Made by a program: the position numbers and the translations under genes. This document shows, in pieces, positions 54,798-61,030 of a stretch of DNA of 64,000 nucleotides. The notes beneath the pieces are model-generated. The model was not told where the DNA came from, searched no databases, and saw nothing but the letters and a program-made list of their open reading frames with translations. Numbering within the stretch: position 1 is the stretch's first letter; each line of letters opens with the position of its first letter. This DNA is from Paenibacillus sp. cl123 (GTDB lineage: Bacteria > Bacillota > Bacilli > Paenibacillales > NBRC-103111), in contig NZ_FMYY01000007.1 in the NCBI RefSeq assembly GCF_900101595.1, forward strand, positions 114,288-178,287, written 5' to 3'.

Positions 54798-55481
54798 TTG
54801 AACCATATTTTTATATTAGTTGCTGTCTTTATTTTGCCTTTTGCAGGCTTGCTTTTCACTCGATACCTCGCTCGAGACAAGACGGATAAGTCAAAGGTTC
54901 GAGTATACTGTCTCCTCATCGTTTTATACATAGGCGCCGCTGCAACAACAATGCAGATTCGACCGGTCGACGAGCTGTTTCATCCCCCCCACTCCTTCGA
55001 CGCTCCATTGATCGTGAAATCGGTGCTCTGGTCTATTGTCGCTTATCAAGCATTCATGCTTGTCGTGCCGTTGCTGTTGACCTGGAGGAGTCCTAGGATG
55101 CGTGCTGCGGTTGCCAAGGAGTATGTAGGCAAGCGAGAGACGTTTCCCAAAACTACCCGCGGGCTCGTGGTGTTTAGCATCCTTGCTTTCGTGACCGGTA
55201 TTGCCGAGGAGATGATGTATCGTTGGTTTGCTTATCAATATTTCCTTGCAGACTGGGGATTGCCCGCTTGGGTCGCGCTCATTGCAGTAAGCATTCTGTT
55301 CGGCTTAGCCCACTTCCAGCAGGGAGTGGAACGTATGATTGACACGGCCCTGCTCGGCGTGGCTCTGAGCTGGTTATATCTTACCTCCGGCAGCCTCATG
55401 GTTCCGATCATCTTCCACATCGCTTATAACCTCAAGGTCGTACTGACCACGATCGCCATAAAAAAGAGCCAGGTCCACTAA
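54798..55481 (+). CDS. CPBP-family intramembrane glutamic endopeptidase
   Basis: TTG 54798 follows GAGGTGCTGTT. The 227-residue protein has about six membrane helices and the CPBP motifs: Glu137-Glu138 and Arg142 in AEEMMYRW, His172 in GLAHFQQG, His207/Asn211 in HIAYN. These proteases include bacteriocin-immunity and abortive-infection proteins. It is divergent from the agr-like operon and shares its control region, which suggests a linked role such as peptide processing or immunity. Confidence 0.85.
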   Translation: MNHIFILVAVFILPFAGLLFTRYLARDKTDKSKVRVYCLLIVLYIGAAATTMQIRPVDELFHPPHSFDAPLIVKSVLWSIVAYQAFMLVVPLLLTWRSPRMRAAVAKEYVGKRETFPKTTRGLVVFSILAFVTGIAEEMMYRWFAYQYFLADWGLPAWVALIAVSILFGLAHFQQGVERMIDTALLGVALSWLYLTSGSLMVPIIFHIAYNLKVVLTTIAIKKSQVH

Positions 55482-55494
55482 CAGACCTGGCTCT
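55461..55494. terminator. Terminator between CPBP and lipoprotein genes
   Basis: AGAGCCAGGTC (55465-55475) pairs with GACCTGGCTCT (55484-55494). TTTTTTATGG follows on the minus strand, just after the lipoprotein stop. It overlaps the CPBP gene end and could act both ways. Confidence 0.85.
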
Positions 55495-55496
55495 CC

Positions 55497-55793
55497 CTAT
55501 TTGCCTCCTAGCTCCTGGTAGAGCTTGCTGACCTCATCCACTTTGTTCTGATCCATTTTATCCGCGATCTCCTTAAACTTCTCCGCGTCGTTCCCCTTAT
55601 AATTCGGCAAGGTCGCTCGGATCAGTTTCCCAGCATCTGCTGCCGCAGTCTTCCCCGTTTTCGCGCTGGTCAAATATACCTGGATATCGTTCATCATCGT
55701 TTGTCTACTATCGACGGCAGGTACCGTTTCAGCAGGCTTCCCGCACGCGGTGAGCACAAGGATCATCATCATGACTATGACTATTTTCCGCAC
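55497..55793 (-). CDS. Small lipoprotein
   Basis: GTG 55793 gives a clean lipoprotein signal (MRKIVIVMMMILVLTACGK, lipobox LTAC); a longer ATG start at 55820 is possible. The mature ~80 residues are helical and lysine/aspartate-rich (LIRATLPNYKGNDAEKFKEI). It lies alone between two terminators or gaps and may be a conversion gene, for example superinfection exclusion; that is speculation. Confidence 0.65.
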   Translation of the reverse strand: MRKIVIVMMMILVLTACGKPAETVPAVDSRQTMMNDIQVYLTSAKTGKTAAADAGKLIRATLPNYKGNDAEKFKEIADKMDQNKVDEVSKLYQELGGK

Positions 55794-55853
55794 ACAAACA
55801 CCCCCAGTAATATCTTCCATCGTGTTATTCGCCGCGGGGGTGCCTATGTCCTC

Positions 55854-56201
55854 CTAAGACCGTTCTGCTTTGAGCACATCCGACAATTTGATACGCTCGA
55901 TATCCCGTGCCTCTCCCGCGGAGATGTCCAGCAGCAGGCGATCGCCAGCCGTATCAATCCGCTCGACGACCCCAGTCACCTGTCGGTCCTCGTAAACTTC
56001 GAAGATTGTCACAGTGCAGGGGAGCGTATAAGCCCGAGACTCGTACAAGACTTGGGCGATCAGTTCCCATTCTTGCTCGTCCAACTCAGGTCGCCTCCGC
56101 TTTTTGCTCTCTTTTTCTTGCATTACCGCAGCATCACGATGCTGGGGAATTATCATCCTACTGGATTCCCATAATCCGTTCTCCTCCAGCTTGCCAGCCA
56201 T
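55854..56201 (-). CDS. YolD-like protein
   Basis: ATG 56201 follows GAGGTGGTAGGC. The 115-residue protein begins MAGKLEENGLWESSRMIIPQ, the YolD signature, and has a YolD domain throughout. YolD proteins usually accompany Y-family polymerases of the UvrX type in SOS-induced phage operons. No polymerase is present here. It is the last gene of the SOS-type mini-operon starting at 56659. Confidence 0.88.
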   Translation of the reverse strand: MAGKLEENGLWESSRMIIPQHRDAAVMQEKESKKRRRPELDEQEWELIAQVLYESRAYTLPCTVTIFEVYEDRQVTGVVERIDTAGDRLLLDISAGEARDIERIKLSDVLKAERS

Positions 56202-56211
56202 GCCTACCACC

Positions 56212-56472
56212 TCAATCCATAAAATAGTCTGTTCGCCGCGCTACGGGCGCTCTAAGATGTTCATCGGTATCTTTAAGCAGTCGGATGTCATCAGGGGTAT
56301 GCGATGACCATTCTATGTATCCCGCGGTGCTGAGGGAGCCTAAGACGGACAAGACATCCGCTCTTTTCTTGCCCGATCGCATCATTATTTCCGCCACTGT
56401 AGGCTCTCGACGGTATAGCCGCAGCGAGGCAGATATGATTCGTAGCACCTTGCGCTCGTTGTCAGACAGCAT
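56212..56472 (-). CDS. Winged-helix-like hypothetical protein
   Basis: ATG 56472 lies inside the end of the previous gene; GGTGGTG serves as ribosome site. The 86-residue protein (LSDNERKVLRIISASLRLYR, SGKKRADVLSVLGSLSTAGY) looks like a winged helix. It may be a regulator within the SOS mini-operon. The frame extends upstream only as a shadow. Confidence 0.6.
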   Translation of the reverse strand: MLSDNERKVLRIISASLRLYRREPTVAEIMMRSGKKRADVLSVLGSLSTAGYIEWSSHTPDDIRLLKDTDEHLRAPVARRTDYFMD

Positions 56473-56659
56473 GCATGGACACCACCGGTTGCACAGCGAG
56501 GATGCTATCAAGCCTGAACACACGAGGCGCCTTACGCTGTAGGCAGTAGGCTTTAACGACTCCCCCGGCGACACCCCGGATCTCGATCTTGCGCTGCGTA
56601 ATCTTGCCATCTCGGCCAAGGTAGATAATTTCGACAACATGGCCAACATATTTTTGCAT
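56462..56659 (-). CDS. Minimal WYL-like domain protein
   Basis: ATG 56659 follows GGAGG at 9 bases. The 65-residue protein (VVEIIYLGRDGKITQRKIEI, VKAYCLQRKAPRVFRLDSIL) corresponds to the core of a WYL domain alone, without HTH. WYL domains bind nucleic-acid ligands and often sense DNA damage. It leads the LexA-box operon; the next gene may supply the DNA-binding part. Confidence 0.7.
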   Translation of the reverse strand: MQKYVGHVVEIIYLGRDGKITQRKIEIRGVAGGVVKAYCLQRKAPRVFRLDSILAVQPVVSMHAV

Positions 56660-56677
56660 AACTGTTCGCCTCCGAAT

Positions 56678-56722
56678 AGAACATTTGTTCTTATTATATA
56701 CGAACATTTGTTTGTTTTTCAA
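56678..56722 (-). promoter_or_regulatory. SOS promoter with two LexA boxes
   Basis: GAACATTTGTTC (56679-56690) and CGAACATTTGTTTG (56701-56714) fit the Bacillus LexA box CGAAC-N4-GTTCG. The promoter TTGAAA (56722-56717), 18-bp spacer, TATAAT (56698-56693) has one box between its hexamers and one just after the -10. It should make the 56659-55854 operon DNA-damage inducible. Confidence 0.8.
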
Positions 56723-56753
56723 GAGAACATTACCTTTGTGAGTCAATTTGTTA

Positions 56754-56782
56754 TTGAAAAATGATACTATATATGATATCAT
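56754..56782 (+). promoter_or_regulatory. hicAB promoter with palindromic operator
   Basis: TTGAAA (56754-56759), 17-bp spacer, TATCAT (56777-56782). The palindrome ATGATATCAT (56773-56782) overlaps the -10, with a half-repeat ATGATAC just before it. It probably mediates autorepression by the antitoxin. Confidence 0.65.
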
Positions 56783-56806
56783 AAATATATAGAAAGGAGT
56801 TGAGAA

Positions 56807-57031
56807 ATGGCGAAGATAGAGAAGCTCATCGAGAAGATGAGAAGGAGTCAGCAAGGGATAACCTTCAACGAATTGAAGAAAGCCCTTGAGCATGCAGGAT
56901 ATAGTGAAGTAAGAGTTCGCGGCTCTCACCATCACTTCCGGAATGCACAAGGACTTCTGACAACGGTCAAGCGCGAGAATCCGGTTAACCCGGAAGCCGT
57001 CAAGGACGCGCTCGAAAGGTTAGGGCAGTAG
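56807..57031 (+). CDS. hicA: HicA-type mRNA interferase toxin
   Basis: AGAAAGGAG lies 8 bases before ATG 56807. The 74-residue protein has a double-stranded-RNA-binding-like fold with catalytic His in GSHHHF and the ending NPEAVKDALERLG. It cleaves mRNA when free of antitoxin. Toxin before antitoxin is the usual hicAB order. Confidence 0.85.
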   Translation: MAKIEKLIEKMRRSQQGITFNELKKALEHAGYSEVRVRGSHHHFRNAQGLLTTVKRENPVNPEAVKDALERLGQ

Positions 57032-57073
57032 CCGGAGGGGAGAAATCCCCTCTTCCCTTCCTCCCTTTATCAT

Positions 57074-57436
57074 ATGCCGAAATTTATGAAAAATCAAAAG
57101 GATGTTGCTTACTATTTATCCTTACCGTATACGTTCCAAGTCCGCCGTGTGGAGGAAGATTCTAAAGGCCGGTATTGGGCCAACGTGAAAGAACTTGACG
57201 GATGCCATACGTCCGGGGATACCTGGGAGGAAGCTTATGCCGATCTGCAGGAAGTGTTGAAGGATCACATCGAGATTAAACTGGAGCATGGCGATCCGAT
57301 CCCGGAGCCGCACGAAAATTTTAGCGGTAAGATCTTAGTACGGTTGCCGAAGTCGCTCCATCAGCAGCTCATTTTCAAGGCTGATGAGGAAGGAATTTCT
57401 CTAAATCAGTACATTCTCTTTAAGCTGAGCAAGTAA
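57074..57436 (+). CDS. hicB: HicB-type antitoxin
   Basis: The 120-residue protein has the HicB partial-RNase-H fold (RRVEEDSKGRYWANVKELDG, CHTSGDTWEEAYADLQEVL) and a C-terminal ribbon-helix-helix (GKILVRLPKSLHQQLIFKAD). It neutralises HicA and represses the operon. A small hairpin (GGGGAGAAATCCCC) lies in the 42-base gap after hicA; the ribosome site is poor, and ATG 57086 is an alternative start. Confidence 0.85.
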   Translation: MPKFMKNQKDVAYYLSLPYTFQVRRVEEDSKGRYWANVKELDGCHTSGDTWEEAYADLQEVLKDHIEIKLEHGDPIPEPHENFSGKILVRLPKSLHQQLIFKADEEGISLNQYILFKLSK

Positions 57437-57452
57437 CCCAAAAACAAAGAAA

Positions 57453-57486
57453 ATGCCCGCCAGCATAAGCTGATGGGCATTTTTTT
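57453..57486. terminator. Terminator between hicB and holin
   Basis: ATGCCC (57453-57458) pairs with GGGCAT (57475-57480), with inner CAGC/GCTG pairing, and TTTTTT follows on the plus strand. A-rich DNA on the other side allows weaker action on the minus strand after the holin gene. Confidence 0.85.
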
Positions 57487-57491
57487 CTGAA

Positions 57492-57860
57492 CTACTGCTT
57501 TTCCTCGACGACAAACTCCTTGGGCTTGTTGTAGTCCATCCAAGCCTTCTGAATGGTCCCGATCAGCTTCTCCCGCGACACAGCTATCCCCCGGGCCTGC
57601 AGCTCGTTTGCCGCGTAGCTGACAGCTTCCTCAAGCTTTTGCCGCCCTTGGTACATATCCGCCAGCGTCTCCACATATGCCATAGCCTCGACAGCCACCT
57701 TTCCGATGATCTCTTGCTGTGCGGCGTTGGTGCGCGCCTTGAGCCAGTTAATGGCGTGATCCTTGGCTGCGTTAATGGCGACCGCTGCGACGCTGACAAG
57801 CGCCGTCAGGACGGCCAGGACAAGTGGGGTTAAAATCTCCGTGATTTGTTGACTCATCAT
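57492..57860 (-). CDS. Phage holin, LLH family
   Basis: The 122-residue protein has one N-terminal membrane helix (ILTPLVLAVLTALVSVAAVA) and a helical cytoplasmic part (AAKDHAINWLKARTNAAQQE). This fits the LL-H holin family. It lies after the amidase and should open the membrane at lysis. Confidence 0.85.
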   Translation of the reverse strand: MMSQQITEILTPLVLAVLTALVSVAAVAINAAKDHAINWLKARTNAAQQEIIGKVAVEAMAYVETLADMYQGRQKLEEAVSYAANELQARGIAVSREKLIGTIQKAWMDYNKPKEFVVEEKQ

Positions 57861-57874
57861 ACATACATCCTCTC

Positions 57875-58780
57875 TTATTGGTTTTCAGGCAGCAACCCGG
57901 CTGCGATCCGGAGCGCGTCGGCCAGGTCGCCGATGTATTTGGCCTCGCTGTACGAGCCTGCGTCATAAGCCAGATGCCACGACTTGGACATCCATGTGCT
58001 GATGATCGTATCGGCCACCCATCCCGCAAGCGACTTGTGGGGCAGTAGGATGCCGGATGCATAGCGCAGCTCGTCGGCCAGCCAATGGTATCGATCGCGC
58101 AGCTCGGCGCTCGACGTGTCAAACCACGACTTGCTGATCCATGTGTCGATGACCGTCCTTGCGACACCCTCGTCGAGCATGCGGTCGTCCGGCTCTGGCT
58201 CCGGGGCGTCCGGCACATAGGAGACACCGTATGCCTCGCAAAGTCCCTTAGCCAGCGCGACCGCGCATGTTTGGCGGTACGTCTCAGAGATCAGCAGCCT
58301 GGCCTCCGTCAAATTGTCCATGAACCCGCACTCGACCAGCGCAGCCGGCATCTTGGTGTATTTGACGACTGCCAGCCAAGTGCCATCCTTAATGCCGCGG
58401 TCACGCAGTCCCGTCGCCTGGACCAGATACCGCTGCAGCACCTTACCGATCCGCAGTCCATCTCCCGATACGGCAGTCAGCGTTTCGATCCCGTTGGCCG
58501 AGCTCCAGTTGCCGCCTGCAGCGTTGGCGTGCACGGACAAATAAAAATCCGCACCAGCGTCATTTGCGCGCTTGGTGCGGAGCATCAGGTCCGTGTCGGC
58601 TTCTCCCGGGGATACTTCAATTGTTCGAAATCCGCAGCGCTCGAGCTCGATCTTGAGCAGCTGCACGACGCGGCGGTTAAACTCCCATTCGCGCATCACA
58701 GGCGTCGAATCCGGAAAGACCGGCGTCCTCTTGCCGGCCGTCTGAGCGCCGTGGCCGTTATCCAAAGCAATAAGCTTCAT
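57875..58780 (-). CDS. N-acetylmuramoyl-L-alanine amidase (endolysin)
   Basis: ATG 58780 follows GGGGG at 6 bases. Residues ~1-185 are an Amidase_3 domain (IALDNGHG, EWEFNRRVVQLLKIELERCG, YLSVHANAAGG, ALVECGFMDN) with zinc-binding His/Glu residues. The C-terminal ~100 residues hold two related units (VIDTWISKSW and IISTWMSKSW), probably wall-binding. It cuts peptidoglycan stem peptides. No signal peptide, so holin-dependent release. Confidence 0.92.
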   Translation of the reverse strand: MKLIALDNGHGAQTAGKRTPVFPDSTPVMREWEFNRRVVQLLKIELERCGFRTIEVSPGEADTDLMLRTKRANDAGADFYLSVHANAAGGNWSSANGIETLTAVSGDGLRIGKVLQRYLVQATGLRDRGIKDGTWLAVVKYTKMPAALVECGFMDNLTEARLLISETYRQTCAVALAKGLCEAYGVSYVPDAPEPEPDDRMLDEGVARTVIDTWISKSWFDTSSAELRDRYHWLADELRYASGILLPHKSLAGWVADTIISTWMSKSWHLAYDAGSYSEAKYIGDLADALRIAAGLLPENQ

Positions 58781-58790
58781 ACCCATCCCC

Positions 58791-59054
58791 CTACTTTTTG
58801 ATGACCAACGCAATAACGGCCAAGAGCACGCTGCCGATGATCGTCGTCCCGGCCCAGTTGATCACCTTATCGATCATGTCCAGCCTCTTGTGTGCAGCCT
58901 TGGTGCTCTGCATCGCCTCTTTGGCGAGGTCGTCGATCTCCTCGACCTTTTTACTGAGATCCTTGATCGCGTCCAATTTCGTCTCCAGCCGAGCCAGGTC
59001 AAGCCGGACGCCGGTCATCTGCTCGGTCAGCATTTTGATGTCATCCACTGGCAT
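58791..59054 (-). CDS. xhlA: XhlA-type hemolysin/holin accessory protein
   Basis: The 87-residue protein has a coiled coil (LARLETKLDAIKDLSKKVEE) and one C-terminal membrane helix (WAGTTIIGSVLLAVIALVIK), as in PBSX XhlA. It works with holin and amidase in lysis. Confidence 0.88.
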   Translation of the reverse strand: MPVDDIKMLTEQMTGVRLDLARLETKLDAIKDLSKKVEEIDDLAKEAMQSTKAAHKRLDMIDKVINWAGTTIIGSVLLAVIALVIKK

Positions 59055-59082
59055 ATATGTGTCCCTCCACTCCCCCGAGCAT

Positions 59083-59106
59083 TAAAAATAGCCCCGTATC
59101 CGGGGC
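59083..59106 (-). terminator. Terminator after the SGNH hydrolase gene
   Basis: On the minus strand GCCCCG pairs with CGGGGC (59091-59106) and TATTTTTAA follows. It lies between the SGNH hydrolase and xhlA, inside the late operon. Confidence 0.75.
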
Positions 59107-59700
59107 CTATCCAAGCTTTTGCAGCCATGTTGCAGCAGTTGCTTGCACCACCGGCCATAGCACGTCCGCGACCTTTACGTGCCCGGCATCATTGGCGTGC
59201 AGCGCATCTGCGAGATAGGTCGCTGCCGCAGCCTTTGTCCACGCTGTAGATGTATCGCAATAAGCTACTCCCTCTAGCTGTGCCGCCTCAATGATATAAG
59301 GCCGATACGCTGCATACTTGTCTTCGTCGGCATTTGCCAATGTGTGGGGCGTTACTACGACTATGACAGCGTCCGGGTTGGTCTGCTTAAGCCGGCGGAT
59401 AATGGTGCGGTTATTGTCTCGTGTCGTTTCTTTGCTAATGACCGGCGTGGTCGACGTTGCATCATTGGCCCCGATCTGCAATGTAAAGAGATTGGCCTCA
59501 AGGTTTGAGATGCGATGGATGCCATTAATCATGTCGGTGGATTTTGCGCCGCTCCACCCCATATTGCGATGCTCAATGGCGCCATACTGAGCTGCGATGC
59601 GGTTACGGATGATATAAGGGTACAAGTTACGATAATCCGTGACTGTGTTATAGGTGCTGGAGCTGCCAAGAGCGATATAACGCCCGCCTCGTTTAGACAT
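59107..59700 (-). CDS. SGNH/GDSL hydrolase
   Basis: The 197-residue protein has the nucleophile motif ALGSSSTYN, the GAND block (QIGANDA) and the DxxH block (DALHANDAGH), all SGNH essentials. It overlaps the upstream fibre gene by 8 bases. Probably a baseplate or fibre-associated esterase trimming cell-wall polymers. Confidence 0.85.
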   Translation of the reverse strand: MSKRGGRYIALGSSSTYNTVTDYRNLYPYIIRNRIAAQYGAIEHRNMGWSGAKSTDMINGIHRISNLEANLFTLQIGANDATSTTPVISKETTRDNNRTIIRRLKQTNPDAVIVVVTPHTLANADEDKYAAYRPYIIEAAQLEGVAYCDTSTAWTKAAAATYLADALHANDAGHVKVADVLWPVVQATAATWLQKLG

Positions 59701-60262
59701 CTCGGCTCACCTCATATCCGTAAATGTATCCGTATACCTTGCCGACGACCGTTGTTGCTGACCCCACCTGACATTTGCCTCCGGCCTGGACACATATCTC
59801 GCCGTCGAAATCCATCCTGAGCACGGACGGTTGAGCAGCCTTGGTGGGGATGCTGAATTTAAGCTCCTTGCTGTTATTCGTGGTAAACGATCCGATGTCG
59901 ATATTGATCCCGACTATGCCATCCACATCGATATGCACCATCATGAGTTTGGGATAAAACAGATATCCCTCTTTGACGCTGTACGATACGCTGTAAGACA
60001 TATTGCCGCTCGTACCCGTTGCGTTCCCCTCGACGATGGCCCATATCGGGCGTGCATGCCGAGCTAGGCGGGACCAATATGTCTCGTTAATGGATACAAC
60101 AGTTTGGCCTGATTGTGTATTAAACGGGTTCTCACCGGATGCTCCTCCACCCCCGCCTCCGCCAGCAGCCAGCTGTTCCAGCAGGTCGCCTACATTGACG
60201 GTCGTGCCATCCTCTTTGATGACGCGCCCGTTATTTACGCCAAAACGATTGATATTGTACAC
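59693..60262 (-). CDS. Tail fibre/baseplate appendage protein
   Basis: GTG 60262 follows GGAGGACCATGC. The 189-residue protein starts with RVIKEDGTTVNVGDLLEQL, a module also present in the SGNH tail fibre at 6589. A Gly-rich hinge and a beta-rich C-terminal domain follow (YSVSYSVKEGYLFYPKLMMV). It is coupled to the SGNH hydrolase, so the two may form a split version of the single large fibre. Confidence 0.65.
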   Translation of the reverse strand: MYNINRFGVNNGRVIKEDGTTVNVGDLLEQLAAGGGGGGGASGENPFNTQSGQTVVSINETYWSRLARHARPIWAIVEGNATGTSGNMSYSVSYSVKEGYLFYPKLMMVHIDVDGIVGINIDIGSFTTNNSKELKFSIPTKAAQPSVLRMDFDGEICVQAGGKCQVGSATTVVGKVYGYIYGYEVSRDV

Positions 60263-60282
60263 GCATGGTCCTCCTCTCTGCG

Positions 60283-60312
60283 ACAAAAATAATAGCCCCG
60301 ATTGCTCGGGGC
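60283..60312 (-). terminator. Terminator after the CD1375-type genes
   Basis: On the minus strand GCCCCG (60312-60307) pairs with CGGGGC (60300-60295), followed by TATTATTTTTG. It lies between the small genes and the appendage gene. Confidence 0.7.
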
Positions 60313-60319
60313 ATGGATA

Positions 60320-60475
60320 CTACTCTTCTTTAACCGGCTCCTCCGGCAGCGGTTTCCCGTCCGTGCCGAGGCCAAGCGCCTCAAGCTCAGCTTGCACGGC
60401 CGGCTTAAGGTTGTTCGGGACCTGAGCAAACGTCTTTGCTCCTCTTACGATCAGCGTCGCATATACAGTGACCAT
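60320..60475 (-). CDS. CD1375-family small protein
   Basis: ATG 60475 follows GGGAGGTGATACC. The 51-residue protein (VTVYATLIVRGAKTFAQVPN) matches the small CD1375 family found after tail-fibre genes in Firmicutes phages. A charged tail ends it. It resembles XkdX-type proteins of the same position. Confidence 0.75.
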   Translation of the reverse strand: MVTVYATLIVRGAKTFAQVPNNLKPAVQAELEALGLGTDGKPLPEEPVKEE

Positions 60476-60524
60476 GGTATCACCTCCCTCCCAAAGCCAT
60501 AATAAAAGCCCGACTATCAGCCGG

Positions 60525-60632
60525 TTAAACATCGGCATCCAGTAGGGCTTGCACGTCATCTCGTAGGTTAACGGGTACTTGCTCGATCGTCTTTGCGCCG
60601 AGCTTGATCAGTTTATAATAGATCGCTGCCAT
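60525..60632 (-). CDS. Second CD1375-family small protein
   Basis: ATG 60632 lies 8 bases before which GGAGG is found (GGAGGCGAGTAACCAT). The 35-residue peptide (MAAIYYKLIKLGAKTIEQVP) is a shorter paralogue of its neighbour, sharing Y..LI..GAKT..QVP..L. Tandem duplication inferred. Confidence 0.7.
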   Translation of the reverse strand: MAAIYYKLIKLGAKTIEQVPVNLRDDVQALLDADV

Positions 60633-60636
60633 ATGG

Positions 60637-61014
60637 TTACTCGCCTCCTTCCGGAGTTGGCGGATTGATCATCTCGTAAAGCTCGGTCATGGCTAGCATG
60701 GTCTGTAAGCTCTCCTGCTGCAGCGCCGCTTTGTCTGCCTCGGCCTGTTCGTACACTTCGGTAAGCGCGAGCATGAGATTAAGATTTTCAGCCTGTAGCT
60801 GCTCGATTTGTTCACGCATCGTCGGCCCGCTCGGCTGCTCAGGAGGCTCCACAGGAGGCGCTGGCGTCCATACTCCGTCTTCATAGATGTCGCCGGGCTT
60901 TACGTCATCCTCCGGCCCAAGAAGGATCATATCAGGAGCGTCGATCTCGCCGGACAAAAAAGAGACGTTGAAAGCACGTCCCTTTGCGTCGATTTGTGCG
61001 TATCTATAATCCAT
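60637..61014 (-). CDS. Tail-fibre-associated hypothetical protein
   Basis: The 125-residue product (YRYAQIDAKGRAFNVSFLSG, a Pro-rich linker, then a coiled coil REQIEQLQAENLNLMLALTE) follows the large fibre gene directly. It resembles small chaperone-like or XkdW-type proteins of PBSX-like tails. Role uncertain. Confidence 0.65.
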   Translation of the reverse strand: MDYRYAQIDAKGRAFNVSFLSGEIDAPDMILLGPEDDVKPGDIYEDGVWTPAPPVEPPEQPSGPTMREQIEQLQAENLNLMLALTEVYEQAEADKAALQQESLQTMLAMTELYEMINPPTPEGGE

Positions 61015-61030
61015 TGTTCCTCCGCCCTCC

